A stretch of DNA of 64,000 nt from Ficedula albicollis (GCF_000247815.1 NC_021677.1:2698507-2762506); one strand, 5' to 3'. Positions 15,365 to 33,262 are shown, counted from the first letter of the stretch. Notes: generated from the letters alone by a model not told the origin. Numbers and translations are program-made.

Positions 15365-17300
15365 GGAAGAAGTAATGTGAGGGCTTCTCAGACACAGTCA
15401 CATTTAACCTCTGATAGAAACGATCATCAGGGTGTTTAAAGCTCGCTGATACATCTAATGTTGTTTTACTGTGCTTTGTGGGCACTTAAAAAGTATTTTG
15501 TGGCCAAAGTAATCCTTAGGAGTCACTGCCAGAGGAGGTTCATCACTTCAGCTCGCACTGGCTCTGGCCAGCCCTCGGTCCCAACGCTGAGGAAATGTGC
15601 AGTGGATGAGGAAAACTTTAATTGCAACAGCTCCCAAAGAAGGCAGCTTACTGAGGGAGGAAATAATGGATCTGCAGAGGGGTGCTGTGCTCCACCAAGG
15701 AGCTGAAGGAGTTTCAAAGAGATTTGAGAGTTTGATTACACGCTGGTGATACTCCTGTTGCAAGGTGAGTGGAAGTCTAGCTTGATCTAATTAGCAAAAA
15801 CTGGAACATGAGGACAAGGACTGACAGGGCTGGGATGCTTCAGGAGGTGCTGTCATTTAGCAAACGTGACCAACTCAAAACTCCAGCGAGAGAACAGTGG
15901 TTAAGAGAGGTTAATGAGCCCAAAGTCACCCCTTCTTTTCTAAATTAAAATCTGTTCCTGAAAGTTGGTTAAAATTTGGCATATGTATCCATGGAGCACC
16001 GGATTCATAATTTTGCCTGTTAGTAGAGGATTGGTATTGTTCAAATTTACAACTGTATTTGGATTGTTTTGCTTATCAAATTGTAAGAAGGTACATGGTG
16101 AAACATGAGAAATTTGCTAGAAATAGATCCTAAAAAACAGCTGGAAAAATTATGTTGAGACTCGCCAGTGAATCACAATTTGGGGTGATATGCACCAATT
16201 TAAGTATGCAGATGAACTAATTGAATCAGCACATATTTATTGTGCTTTTTTTGTTAAGCCATTTTAGATTTTGTATGGTTAAGTAATCAACAAGAATGTT
16301 TATCAACATTTACTGTCTATTTATATGTTAATAAAATGTGTAGAAATAACCTGTAGGATGTTATTTTTTAGGAGCCTGATTAATATTTCTAAAATTAGTA
16401 AGCAATAGATGTGATGAGCAGCTCTTGAGTGCTATAATTTACTACCATTGACACCCACCTATTTCTTCCCAATCCCTAAATTATATGGCTCACTACTTAA
16501 AAGACTGAGAATTGGTGGTGTTGTGGTATTAAATCCAATGTTAGGTTTTAGCACTTCTGTACAATAAGTCTGGCTTCTCCAATTAATTAATTCAAATTCT
16601 GACTTCACCTCCTAACAATCTTTATTACAAGGATTAGTCCTAAATAAAGGTTAAAATCAAGCAGACACGTGTTGAAAATACTGGAACAAGTAGTGAGAAA
16701 AAATAGCAGAGTACGTGTAGTTGTGCAAGTAAATAAAGAAATTCTTTGTTATTTTTGGCAAGAGGTGGAGAAGCATGTGATGTCCAGTTGTAGCTCTAGC
16801 CAAGGATTTATCATGGGGCTAAATACTTTATAGGCAAACAGTGTAATTCCTTTCTCGCCCCACATCAGCTGAACACTATTTCGGGTCAAGAATGCTGTTT
16901 GCAGCAGTTGACCAGTCCTACAACCAACCGCTAATATTTAAGTGATGTGTAATATTAGGGACATGCAGTTTCTTGGGGGGTGGGGGTTGTATCCTGTTAT
17001 TTCGTGAAGCGTTGAGCAAGACGAAAGGCTGAACTGTAATGCAGGATGCGAGCTGGTCAATACATTTGCCCCGTGCTAGTGGTGTGCCTGATGGGCTCGG
17101 GCTAGCGTGGCAAGGACTGCTGGCCAGGGAAGGATGTCAGACCACAGCTGGAAGGTTGGTGGCTCCACGGCTATTTTCAGGGCTGCCTTGGGCGAGTCTC
17201 TTCGTCTTCCAAGGCCAGAGCACCCATTTGAATGGATCGGGAGTTCACATGCTCATTCTCACCTTGTCATCCAAGCTTGAGCCGGGCCTTTCTCCTGGCA
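15365..17300. other. Unannotated DNA upstream of the CpG island
   Basis: No repeat, RNA gene or coding frame recognised. Composition is AT-rich up to about 17000 and becomes more GC-rich toward the island that starts near 17320. Confidence 0.5.
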
Positions 17301-17422
17301 CCAGTTTGTGTTAGGTGGGAATGGTGTTAGGGGAGTGGGGGGAAGAGCTCCCCGTCCGGGGGCGGCAGCACCGGAGGGGTATCGGGGTGTGCCTGGGAGA
17401 GCCCCGCAGGGCACGAGGGTGC

Positions 17423-17430
17423 GGGGCGGG
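17423..17430 (+). promoter_or_regulatory. GC box (Sp/KLF-type site)
   Basis: GGGGCGGG within the CpG island. It is a motif match only. Confidence 0.4.
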
Positions 17431-17550
17431 CAGAGAGCAGAGCAGCGGGAGCATCTTTACCTGTCCCTCCCAGGACTTGCCGGGGGGACCGTCAGCAGGC
17501 GCTGTCCGGTCGGTGCGGAGGGCAGGGGGAGCGAGCGGCGGAGCGGGGCC

Positions 17551-17558
17551 GGGCGGGG
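17551..17558 (+). promoter_or_regulatory. GC box (Sp/KLF-type site)
   Basis: GGGCGGGG within a dense CpG stretch shortly before the C homopolymer. It is a motif match only. Confidence 0.4.
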
Positions 17559-17611
17559 AGCGCGCTCCGAGCGGGCGCTGCCGGCGGAGCGGGGCCGCGC
17601 TGCGGCGCGCG

Positions 17612-19702
<2,091 letters not shown>

Positions 19703-19703
19703 T

Positions 19704-19817
19704 GCGGCGGCAAATGCTGCCCGGGGCCGCTGTCGCTAACAGCAACTGGAAGGGAAGCGGACGCTTTAAAATTTGGTCAGTTCCCAAGAGCGAGCTGTGC
19801 GGGAACGGAGGGGTTTG

Positions 19818-19868
<51 letters not shown>

Positions 19869-19945
19869 TCCGCCGTAATGGTTGCGGCAGGGATTGTGCG
19901 GGGTTTGTTCTGGATTCGTCGTGGTGTCAATTGCGAAGCTGGCAG
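19704..19945 (+). other. Possible non-coding first exon of HIPK3 (3' part)
   Basis: CpG-rich sequence after the C run ends at a good donor context, GGCAG|GTGCGTTC, with the GT at 19946. A 40-base T run at 19823-19862 inside the interval argues against all of it being exon. The start is not determinable because of the C run. This is a guess from donor strength and the requirement for an upstream non-coding exon; other GT sites in the island could serve. Confidence 0.2.
19823..19862. repeat. T homopolymer, 40 bases
   Basis: A pure T run in otherwise CpG-rich DNA. Its length may be unreliable given the neighbouring C artefact. Confidence 0.9.
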
Positions 19946-21025
19946 GTGCGTTCGCGTGTGTTTAACGCGGTAGGAAATAGCGATGAGTTTGTGAAAATTA
20001 TTTTTGTTTAAATCCAGCCCTCAGTCGCCAGTGCTATGTGCATAAACGTGTGTAATAAAGAGCTTTCTTTTGAGGCTATACTTTTGTTACTAACTGTTGC
20101 ATCCGACTTAAAATGTCAGAAACTGCGATTGTTTCCTTTTTTGTTAACTTAGTTTTTAGGACTCCAGGGCTGGACTCGCCAGAAATTATGTGGCGCTCTG
20201 ATGTTTTTGCGTCTTCCTGCTTGTGTATCGCCTCGTTTATTTCAGTTACTGTAGTGCCTTTAAATTGTGGGAAAATATGTTACTACGAGAGACGATTGCA
20301 TTGGGTAAAGCTGCAGTTGTTGATAACAATGCATGTTTCGGTGATTATTTATTTTCTACCCAGTATTACCTCCCATGACATCGCTTGCGAAAAGTTTAGG
20401 CTCTGACTGATGCCACACCAAGTAGGAAAGCTCGGATGGACTGCGGGGACTTACTTGCTGACATAATAATTCCATAACAGACTTAATTTGCTCGAGCTTT
20501 TCTATAAGTTGAAAACACACGCAGCAACTGTCGAACGAGTGTGGGCAGCCAGCAGAGAGATTAATTAAGCACCTGGAAAATAGGTCAATACTGTATTACG
20601 GAGCGGCGTGGTGAGATGGCAAATAAATAGAGCGAAGTGTTAAGGCGGGCTTAGCGGGGGAAAACTGATCCCGCTTTATCTGCGCTGCCGCGGACCTTTT
20701 ATGGTAGCGCGCACCCGGGGGATGCTCGCAGCCCTGCGAGACGGGGCTCGGCTTTTCACTCCCTCCGCTTTCTCCTGGGGGCTTCTCTCGGAGCTGCTGC
20801 CCCAGGGTGTGGCACGGCTTGTGCTCCTAAAATGATTTTTTTCTCCATAGATGAATTTGGCTGGGTGTTCTAATTCCGATTGTGGTGTGTGGCTCGCCGG
20901 GCTTGGGGACGGTTTGTAATTGGATGGATTCCACGAGCTGGAATAAAGTTTCATTGAAAATTTGCTCGGGAAGCTGCCCCTGCCCTGGGGTCTCTGCGGT
21001 ACTTCTGTTTTTTCTTTGTTTCAGG

Positions 21026-21067
21026 TTTTTTTTTTTTTTTTTTTTTTCCCCCCCCCCCCGGTTTTTT

Positions 21068-21098
<31 letters not shown>
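21026..21098. repeat. T22-C12-G2-T18 tract with adjacent (GT)n
   Basis: T at 21026-21047, C at 21048-21059, GG, T at 21062-21079, then alternating GT to 21098. It is a short version of the T/C/G/T arrangement seen around the long homopolymer at 56438-57241. Confidence 0.85.
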
Positions 21099-21367
21099 TT
21101 GCTTCCTCCCTCCTCTCTTTCAAACAACTACCTACAGAAACAGGGAAATGAGACCGGCTCCTGCATAACAAGATAGCAGAGACAAAGACAGGGTGTGGGG
21201 AGGAAGACTGAGCTTGCAACTCATCCCACAGAACTAACTGATAGGAATACTAGAATTTGCATGAGCTGCTTTTCTCTTTGTGTCCTCCAGTTTGTAGCGG
21301 TTGCTTCCAAACCAATGTTGTTTTGGAGGTGATTTTTTTCCAAAAGAATCTCTCTGTTAAAGGGGAC

Positions 21368-21443
21368 TGGAGGCTGAGCAGCACTTTCAGAGGCAGAGGG
21401 TTGGGTGGAGGCTGAGCAGCACTTTCAGAGGCAGAGGGCTGAG
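21368..21443. repeat. Two-copy tandem duplication, period 38
   Basis: Copies 21368-21405 and 21406-21443 begin TGGAGGCTGAGCAGC; the first 33 bases are identical and the last few differ. Confidence 0.85.
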
Positions 21444-22270
21444 CAGGGGAACAGAATTAACTGTGCTTAATTCTTGTGAAAACCCCAGTCCAAAGGTGCA
21501 GGAATGCCAGGCTGTGTTTTTCCAAGCCCGTGTGTTTAGATGTATATACCCCTCTTTGTGTACCATTTCAAGGGATTGCACACTTCCTGCTTTTAGAATA
21601 GTTCTCTTTTTACCTCCATAGGTTCTCTTTCTTGTATTTTCTCTTTTGCCACTGTGCTGATCAGGGCAACAAAGGCTCTTTTGACAAAGCAGTGCGTTTT
21701 GAAATGGGAATTTTGTAGTTGGCTTTCTTGTATGTGAGGGGGGAGAAGAGCAGCGTTGGTAACGGGAACAGCACTGTCATTTGAGGCTGAACATGTATTT
21801 TGGAGGAATGTTAAATACAGATGGAGAAACTGCTTTTAGTGGAGCTAAATTTTGCTGCTGCAGTGTGGGGTGTCGTGGCATACGAGTGCTGAACAATTCC
21901 TGCAGGCAGTGTCGCTTTCTGCACACAACTTTGGGGAATAAAGCAGAGGACAGAGGGGCCTTCTTATATTTTTTTATTAGATCAGCCTCGACTTTTCTGA
22001 GTATATGAAATTATTTCATCTGATCTGCAGAAGCATTGCAGCTGAATTAAATTGCTCTGACTGACAGAAGCAGGAGTTGGGTGGAGCAGGCCTGCTAATC
22101 ACCTGGTGATCCTTGGTCCAGGGAAGGAGAAATGTGGAAGCAGCGTGGTGGTGCTACCAACATTCCTCTGACACAAGTTTGCTGTTGAATTATGTGAAAT
22201 AGTATCCACCTTTCAGACTTCCAAAAAGCTTGTTGTTACCATTTTGTGTTTTCTAAGTTCCTAAGTCACT

Positions 22271-23072
22271 TCTATTCTATTCTATTCTATTCTATTCTAT
22301 TCTATTCTATTCTATTCTATTCTATTCTATTCTATTCTATTCTATTCTATTCTATTCTATTCTATTCTATTCTATTCTATTCTATTCTATTCTATTCTAT
22401 TCTATTCTATTCTATTCTATTCTATTCTATTCTATTCTATTCTATTCTATTCTATTCTATTCTATTCTATTCTATTCTATTCTATTCTATTCTATTCTAT
22501 TCTATTCTATTCTATTCTATTCTATTCTATTCTATTCTATTCTATTCTATTCTATTCTATTCTATTCTATTCTATTCTATTCTATTCTATTCTATTCTAT
22601 TCTATTCTATTCTATTCTATTCTATTCTATTCTATTCTATTCTATTCTATTCTATTCTATTCTATTCTATTCTATTCTATTCTATTCTATTCTATTCTAT
22701 TCTATTCTATTCTATTCTATTCTATTCTATTCTATTCTATTCTATTCTATTCTATTCTATTCTATTCTATTCTATTCTATTCTATTCTATTCTATTCTAT
22801 TCTATTCTATTCTATTCTATTCTATTCTATTCTATTCTATTCTATTCTATTCTATTCTATTCTATTCTATTCTATTCTATTCTATTCTATTCTATTCTAT
22901 TCTATTCTATTCTATTCTATTCTATTCTATTCTATTCTATTCTATTCTATTCTATTCTATTCTATTCTATTCTATTCTATTCTATTCTATTCTATTCTAT
23001 TCTATTCTATTCTATTCTATTCTATTCTATTCTATTCTATTCTATTCTATTCTATTCTATTCTATTCTATTC
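22271..23072 (+). repeat. (TTCTA)n pentanucleotide microsatellite, ~160 units
   Basis: A perfect array of the ATTCT-class pentanucleotide, about 802 bases with no interruption, then TCATTTCTTGAGATC. In the direction of HIPK3 transcription the RNA would be (AUUCU)n. The open frame of repeating Tyr-Ser-Ile-Leu-Phe across it is a by-product: a five-base repeat without a stop in that frame cycles through five codons. Confidence 0.95.
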
Positions 23073-26000
23073 ATTTCTTGAGATCCCTTCACTGACATGA
23101 AGAGATGGTGTGGAAAATAGTGTATTGCTCTTAATAGATCTTGAAAGAAGAGCTCATTATTTTGGGTAGGTATGGGATGGGACTTTAGGTATCTGAAGCT
23201 GTGTTTCAGAGCCCTGGCTGGGCTAAGCACAACCCCAAACATGGGGAAAGGAGCAAGGATGAGCACTGAGCATGCTTGAGATGACTGCTGTGTGTGCTGT
23301 GCACCTGAAATGACTGTGTAACTCTATTTAAAGCAGCCTAAATTAACTGATGCTATGATATGGGTTAGTAATGGGTTACCTTTTCTGACTTCTACAGGCA
23401 GTGAACACCCCCTGTTTAACCTGAAATAACCTATAATGGAGGATAAAGCCTGGAAAATCCTGTTACCTGGTCTTGGCTTCCCCCACCCCCTCTTCAGAGA
23501 CTGTTTTAATTTAGAGCCTCTACCTGTTTTACAGAATTTTAGAGAAATATTGGCTTTGTTTTTCTTCAGAGTCACTGAGCTTTGAGTGACAGGTGAGCAG
23601 GGGAACAGCATGTAGCTGTGAAAGTGGATTTTAGTTGGTGACTTTATTTGATAATGTAATATTTCCTACAGGCTAAGTTCTTCCCCCCCAGTTCTTCAGT
23701 TGTTTTATTTCCATGTAGTGAATGTTAGAAAAGATGGCAGGAGTTGGTGTGAGTCTTGATTTTAGGTGCAGTTTGGGGATAATACTTGTAAAGTTTTGTA
23801 GTATTTTTTTCATGGTATATCACTTTTTTTCCATATAGCTTCTTAATGCTCCATTTCACTTTTGAGAGTGGGTAACTTCCTGACAAAAAGGGAGTTAATC
23901 TCTGGTATAGCAGTTGGGCTTGGAAAAGGAAGAAGAGCCAAATAACTGAACTGTTTTTTAAGCAAGTCAACTCAAATAGTTTAGTTCTGTTTTTTTTTTT
24001 TTTTTTTCCTTCTGATGCTGAGACTTGGAGTCAGTGTAATTTCAAAATACCTCTCCTAATATTATTACCTTTACATATTTATTAGTTCCAGCATTATGTA
24101 AACTTTTTGTACAGTCTTTTTTTACATTATATCTTCAGAAAAATATTGTAAAATTATTCCTTTCTGTAAGTAAGAAATAGGATCCTTTTCCCCACTTTTC
24201 TCCAGCTCTCTTATGTTCTACAGTATTTGGGCATAACAGGAAAATGCTAAGTTTGAGTTCCAAAACAGAGCAATAAAATAAGATGCAGTCAAACATCCAA
24301 AGACAAAACAGACATAAGAGATATTTTCCTATCTTTTAGGATGATCAAAGCTACTGCAACTCCCAATATTAATAAAGTAATTGGATTCTTATGTGCAGAG
24401 AACTCTTTTTGCATGTTAGGAGGGGCACTCCCATCAGAAAAGCTATCTTTAAATCAGTAATCTTAAACTTATGCTTTTCATTCTTGCTGAAATAATGTAG
24501 CAGTCCTAGAAAACTTTTTAGTGCTTTTTAAAGCACATTAAAAATGAAGTACAAGTAACATTTTTAATGTAAAAAGTCGATTATTGCCAAATGAAAGTTC
24601 TGCTTTTATTTGTGACCATCACTTGCTGGGTACATGTGGTGCTGTAGTAGCCACCCTTTTAGAATAAGTGCTGAGGAAAACTTCTGGGCAAGACATTTCA
24701 GGTCTTGGTACCTGTACTGAGTGCCATAAACACCCTTAAAGAGGAGGTTTTGGAGATGCCCATGGCTGTTTTTCCAGGCCTGTTGGATTTCACAGTCCTC
24801 TGATCTGAGTATGTTGTGCTCTCCTGGAGGCTGAGCTGCTCTGGGTCACCACACTCCACTCTGCTGTTCTTTGTGTGACCAGGACACTAAATTTCCAAGG
24901 AACTTAAATTGCTGGGTGAGGCAAGATTTTTATCACAAAGCTTGCCTTGGGACAAGCAGCCACCAGTACCTGAGAAAAGCACTAGTATCAGGTATCCATA
25001 AAAAATATTTATGGATATTTCCACAATTTTAACAAAATTATTTACACAGTTACAATCGTTTACACATTTTTTTTTTCCCCTAAAGCTTTATTCATTTACT
25101 TTTGCAAGAATAATTTACTTTTTCATATGTAGATAGAATAAACATTTCTTCTCTTGTGTTTTCTCACAAGTCTCAACATGTTTTCTGCTTTGTTTTGGTC
25201 CTTTGTCAGCATTTTTAGAAAAATGCTGTTAACTTTTCCAAATTCCACTAGTTTAAGTAAAATATGTTAATTTCCCCCCCCTCTTTCCTATGGTGCAGGG
25301 GCTTTTTTTTTTTATTGGCACAACTTAGACAATTTCCAGGAGGATTTTTAGTTGTTTCTTGTAAGATGCCTTTTTGACTGAAGCTGTTGATTTGCATCAT
25401 TATCTTGTCAACATCTTTATTCTTGTGTTTTTCCTAGAAACTTTGGTTATCATCTACTGTTTACCCCTTTCCTTTCAATTCTTCCTTTTTTTTTTTTTCT
25501 TTGTTTTTAACTATTGGACTTGGTTGCTTGTCTATAATCTGTGTTGATTGAGAAGTTTTTTCCCAGTTTCTTTTTGAAGATTTATAGGGATTGTATGTGG
25601 GTAGAAAAGGTACTCAGATAATCTTTATTTTTCAGCATTTTAATCTGTTAAGTATAGGAATTTTGGTGTTTGAGATCTTTTGAAGCCCATCAGAAGGAAC
25701 CAGATTTGTTCCTAAAAGGAGGAAAAAAGCTCTTTGTCTCCTCTTAACTTTTAATACCAACTTATTTTGTGATTCATGGAATTAGTTGGTGTTCAGCCTA
25801 ATAAGATTGATTTTAATAACTTTTCTTTGTGACTTTTGTGCTGATGCTGTGGGTTGCCTTCTTCCTCTGGGCTGTGTCAGTCCAGCAAGAGGACATGGTG
25901 CAAAGTTTTCCCAAGAAATACTTTGGGAGCTCTTTGTGACAAATGCTGTCTGAGACTACATGTGTTTTTAAAACTCTGTCACAGAGGTGTCTAAACATTC

Positions 26001-29000
26001 TTTTGAAGATTAAAACAAGAGTGGCTGGTAAAAGTTTATTTATCCTACAAGTGGAAAGATTATTAAACATGGAAGGGAATACAACAGAGAAAAAATGTAT
26101 GCACATTTATCAGCATTATTATGGCCCCCAGGTATAGGTCATATGCTGCATATAATCTTGCCTTTCTTTTCACATGCTTTCTGGGCAATTAAATCAATAA
26201 GTTCCTTTGCATAGGGGAGGGGTAGAAATTTCTTGCCCTGGTGGCTTTGGGAAGCATTAAAATATGGATTATTACAGTTATTGATTCATTAGGAGGCAGA
26301 AGGCTGATCCTTCTGTGAGTGAGAATGGATTTCTAATGCACTGATTTTTACCTGTAGGAAATAATGCTTTCCTCCCCATCCTTAGAAAGCTGAAAGAAGT
26401 GGTAAACACCTTTTCCCTCTATTTTTTTCTTTCCTGTTCTACATATGCCATGTCCAATTTATACAGCTGTTTTTGGTAAGCAACCACTGCTATTTTCATG
26501 TTGTTGCTTACAAGGAAAGAAAAACACCTGTTGTATAAAACCAGAATATTCTAACCACTTCTAAATAACAAATTTTTATTATGGGAAAATACTGGGACTT
26601 CATAGAGGTTTTTTTCTGTCTGTGTGTGTATAAAAATACCTTCCAAATATGTGCTTACTCTGTGTGTGTGTGTTTACCTCAGTCTGTATATGTTTGAAAG
26701 TTGTTACTGGGTGTAGCTGGGGCAACTGATCTGAAAACTGCAGCAGAAAAAGATCAATCCAGATAAGTATGTTGGATTAGATGCCTTAATTATTTTACAG
26801 TTAAATCAGTTTTAAAACAAATAAAGGCTGAAGTTCTTATTTACTCTTGGCATTTTTATTGCAGAGGAAGTTCAATATGCTCTAGGTGTGCTGTCATGAC
26901 AACTCAGTAACCACTTGATAATGGTTTTCTTGGAAGAGGGATGGATTTTTCCATTTATTTGGGCAGAGATTTAACTCAAATATTACCTACTAGCAGGTAG
27001 TTCTCAATGCGTAGGAAACAGTTTTATTTACCTCCTTGGTACAGGAGAGCCTGATTTGCAAATTTTTGCATTGCATGTCATACTCAGTGAGCTCAACAGG
27101 TTTTTTGTGTGTGTGCTGCTGCAGACTTAATGTGCAGGTCCTGTGGGGAGAACAGGAATCTTGTGGTGGTGTTGTTGGTTTTTGGTTTTGGCTTTTTTTG
27201 TTGCTTGTTTTTGTTTGGGGTTTGTTTGTTTTTGTCCAGGTGAAAAAATCTCTTTTTTTAGTGAGAGGGAGAAAGAGAATTTTGGGTGAATTTCCTCCTC
27301 ATTGAGTAGTTGAGAGGACTTGATGAGCTCTATGTAAGTAGGACCCCCTTCATGAGCATGCAGATGTGCTGCCAGGCATTCTGTCAAGTGGCAACAACCA
27401 TCTAGATGTCTATTCTTACAGGAGCTGTGCTTGATATTGTGTAAAGCTATTCTAAAATGAAACTTCTAAATTAAATGCTTAGCTGGGCTCATCCATTTCT
27501 AGTTCTAAAAGCCCAGCATTCTAAAAAATGCAAAATTAAGCAATTACATAAAAATAAAATGACTGGAAATAAGAAAGGACTAAGGAGGAATTTTTTTTTT
27601 AAAATACAGTGGCATTTGAACACGTAATATACCAACAGGCAGTTCAAGCTAATCCTCTCTATCAAATTTTGTTTCTGCTTTAGGGAAGGTGGCAAGATCT
27701 TTAGGAAATACTTAGGGCAATGGAAAAAGTGTCCTGCCTGTCTGCTTGCCCTGGTCTCTCCTGCACTGGAGCAATAGTTTGAATAGATCCTTCAGCACCA
27801 CTGTCTGCAGAAGGTGTGGGCTCTCCTGGACCCCACTGCTAGGGGCTTTTATTTGAGTGTGCCTGCTGTTTCCAGGTTCAGAAAGAATTAGTCTTCTAAA
27901 GGAAGAGATTAGGCTGCCTGGCTGAAATGTGCTGTTTGTGTTGATGGTGGCACATTCTGATTTGGAGGGCATGTTCTCACTGGGGGCTGGTGGCCAACAC
28001 TCCCCTGCTTGTGTGCTTGCTTTCCAGTTGCACAGCAGCAGCTTGCCCAGAAGAAAAAGAAATGCTTCAAGTCTTGTTTCATTTATCTTTTCAGCTATGA
28101 TTGCAGTCATATTGGTATCACAAGATTTAGCTTTTGATATTCGTGGCAAATATGAATAAAGCAATTGTATTCTGGAGTACTGCTACTGGTGCTATGGCAG
28201 CATTGAGTCATAGCAGTTCACTCTGATATTTTATGTAAAATATATTTGTGCTCAGTGTATGGCGTCAGTTCTGTTTCCACGTATCCAGACAATGATGCAA
28301 TTGAGGCTGGTTTGTATCACACTTAAACCAATTGATATTTTCAGTTTCTGCTATCTGTGCAACATTGGTGGTGTCTGTTTAAAAATATCTCCAGTGTTGC
28401 ACAGACCTAAGCACACCCTGTAACATTTTTTTTTGGTGGTTAGTAACTAAGTTCTACAAGGAGAGAATTGGATCATTGTATCATTTGCTTCCCACTGAAA
28501 CTCTGAAGCTTGGAACCAACCTTTGGCCTTTCAGCCTGGACCTGTGCAGGACTGAGGTTTCATTTGGGGCAAAGGCTACTTTGGCTCAGCTGAATGCTCT
28601 TGGTGTGTGTTGGGCCCAAATCCCTGAGCTCTGAAATGCATGTTTTCATCAAGAATGGTGATGATTTCTTTTGTCATTTAACTGTTTGCTACCCCAGAAC
28701 TGGGTGTTGTTCTCTTTGGTGAGGTATCATCAGCATCACCCAGTTGTCTCTGGGGGAGTGTGCATGGAATTTTGTGTCCAGAATTGCCTCTGTGGGTGTG
28801 TGAGGAAACCATTTATACAGCATGAGTTACCTGAAACACCTTGGTGCTTCCTCCTCTGCTCTGCTCTGCTCTGTCCCTTCTGAGGGTCACAGAGCTGCCT
28901 TGGAGGTGGATGGAGGCTGGGACTCCCTGACCTTGTATTTCTGGGCCCTTCACACTCTCTGAGGATGTGTTTTCCTTTATAAATTGCATGAAACCTCAAT

Positions 29001-30859
29001 TGCCAGTGCTTTGTTATTAATTGTACAGCTGGAGTGAGGGAATTCCTCAGGGTGAGCAGGTCATGGGGTATGAAAGTATCAGTACAGCTTGTTCAGCTAT
29101 GTATCCAAAATAAACAATAACACAGAGGTGCTGCTACTACTGCTAATAAACTTTCATCTGTGTGGAAAGAGAGGGCAGCTAAACCAGCTTCGTATTTGCT
29201 AAATAACTTGAGAATTTGGGTGGCACCTAATATAAGGAGAACAATTGTTCTACCTGGAAAAAATGACAGTAAGTACCCCTACAGTGTTTCCAAAGTGATG
29301 CATAATGTAAACAAAAGATTTCCTAAGTGCCACTGCTCAAATTGTGCATTTGCTGGGAGTTACTGAGTGTTTAGAAAGCTGCACTGTGAGAAGATGTGAG
29401 AGTTTTGGAGCTGGTTTTTGCCCGTGGAGGCCAGAAAGAAGTTGGAAAACAAGTTTTCTTGGGGTTACAGTGTAACTCTGTTATTAGGTGAATTTACTAC
29501 ACCAGGAGGAAGGAGCTCTGTGTTTTGCAGAGGAATTAAGGGAGCAGTGTGGCAATTTTTCCTGAGCTCCCTTGCAGTGGCTTTATTAACCAGTTACTTT
29601 ACCACACACCTCCCTCACTCAGTCATGTGGAAATGTCACTGTACAGTTAATTATTAATGGTGGTCAGTCCTGGAACAGCCTGTGCTGCTCCAGGTTGTCA
29701 CAGTCTGCCAAATCAGTCATGTTCCTCAGTTTGCCTAGAACTGCCCAGAAGGCTGGAGGTGCAATTTTGAGAAGTAAAGAGGATTGTTACACTTAGGTGA
29801 ACATTAGCAAGGTGTTAACCAGAGGTGCCTCATTTTGCTGAGACACATCTGCATGGTTTGTTCCATAGAGAGAAGCTTGGCTGGGGGGAACAAACTGAAG
29901 TGACTCCTGTTCACTGACATTACTTTGTGAAAATATATTTGTTAATTCCTTTGGAGGAAGCCTTTCTAGAGATGGTAGGTGTTTTGGGACAGCCTTTCTT
30001 TTGCACATTCCTTGCAGTATTTACTAGCAGCAACCTCCAGCTGGAAAATACGAGCTGGAGAATTCCAGAGCCAAATTCAGCTCAGTGACAGCCCAGGAGC
30101 ATCCTGGTTTGCATCCTGGAGGGGTCTTGTATGGCACACATTTGGTTTTTATTTTAAATTAAATTTAACTGGAAGATGTGCACCAGTTGCTTATGTGTGT
30201 TCAGGCTCAAGAAACCTCCCTGAAATGAGCACAGAAGATTTTTCTTTCCTTTACACTGGTTGTTTGGCTCTACACACATCCCTCTCATTCTGCTGCTGAG
30301 CTTGTTAATGTAGATGTAGTCTGAGCAGCTCCAGTTTGTATGAGGAAGCAGGAACAGTCTCATTAAGAAATATGCACTCAGTGAAATGTTTTGTGACAGG
30401 GGAAAAGAAAGATCCACTCTCTGCTAGGTGAAAATGTGCTGTGTGTTGTTTTCTTTTGCTGGGAGTCCTGGTTTAAAAAAAAATGGGGGCAACAAAAAAC
30501 CTGTACACAATAAATCTTTATTCATTCAGGTGTAGCTATCCATAGGATTGTATCATAATCCAAATACCTCAAAATAGTTTTAAAAAAGCTTCTGAACTCC
30601 ACAAACAAATCAACCCAGTAAGAAAAATAGAACCAAAATACCAAACCATCCCCAACCACAAAAAAACCTACAACTCCAAACCAGCAAAAAACCCCTTACA
30701 ACACAGCAGTGCTGTTATAGTCGAGGGTGTTGCGGTATTTTCCCTTTCTCTTCAAGGTTTGTTGTGCAGCTCTTTTGTCTGTGGGGACTTATTTTCATCT
30801 GGATGGGGGGAAATGAGTTCTGTTTATCAACATAGCTTCTCAAAGCAGAGGCCTCCAAC

Positions 30860-31441
30860 NNNNNNNNNNNNNNNNNNNNNNNNNNNNNNNNNNNNNNNNN
30901 NNNNNNNNNNNNNNNNNNNNNNNNNNNNNNNNNNNNNNNNNNNNNNNNNNNNNNNNNNNNNNNNNNNNNNNNNNNNNNNNNNNNNNNNNNNNNNNNNNNN
31001 NNNNNNNNNNNNNNNNNNNNNNNNNNNNNNNNNNNNNNNNNNNNNNNNNNNNNNNNNNNNNNNNNNNNNNNNNNNNNNNNNNNNNNNNNNNNNNNNNNNN
31101 NNNNNNNNNNNNNNNNNNNNNNNNNNNNNNNNNNNNNNNNNNNNNNNNNNNNNNNNNNNNNNNNNNNNNNNNNNNNNNNNNNNNNNNNNNNNNNNNNNNN
31201 NNNNNNNNNNNNNNNNNNNNNNNNNNNNNNNNNNNNNNNNNNNNNNNNNNNNNNNNNNNNNNNNNNNNNNNNNNNNNNNNNNNNNNNNNNNNNNNNNNNN
31301 NNNNNNNNNNNNNNNNNNNNNNNNNNNNNNNNNNNNNNNNNNNNNNNNNNNNNNNNNNNNNNNNNNNNNNNNNNNNNNNNNNNNNNNNNNNNNNNNNNNN
31401 NNNNNNNNNNNNNNNNNNNNNNNNNNNNNNNNNNNNNNNNN
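30860..31441. other. Assembly gap, 582 N
   Basis: Unknown bases. In copy 2 of the surrounding repeat, the bases on either side of this gap (CCTCCAAC and GGTTGTG) are directly adjacent at 33415-33430, so the gap's true length may be near zero. Confidence 0.99.
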
Positions 31442-31839
31442 GGTTGTGTTGGATAGTTCCATGCTGTCCTGATGGATTCCATTGCATGTATGTTGGGTAG
31501 AGGGTGCTTCTGTCTGAAACGCCTTCTGAGCACTGTGAGTGTGTGGCAGAGGTCTTTAAGCAGTCTCAGGTGCAGGATGCTGCAGGGTTTTGTGTGCCTG
31601 TTTCACCTTATTCACTGGTTATGTGAAGATACTGTAGCTTCTCCAAATGATATTGGCATATAGAAGTGTGTATTTAGAAAAAGACAAGCAAAATGATGGG
31701 AGTAATGAAGAAGTGTTTAGGAGAAGGTAAGAAATTAGATGATTGTACAAGTCTATTTTTATTTGTGTAGAGTAAATTTTTATTAGTTCAGTCTGTCATG
31801 ATTGTATCAAAGGTTGATCTTCCAGGGTATGTTATCTCT

Positions 31840-31840
31840 N
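31840..31840. other. Single N join
   Basis: A lone N separates the end of copy 1 (GTTATCTCT) from a partial copy starting GGGGGAAATGAG. It marks an artificial join. Confidence 0.95.
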
Positions 31841-31949
31841 GGGGGAAATGAGTTCTGTTTATCAACATAGCCTCTCAAAGCAGAGGCCTCCAACAGTTGG
31901 TTGTGTTGGATAGTTCCATGCTGTCCTGATGGATTCCATTGCATGTATG

Positions 31950-33262
<1,313 letters not shown>
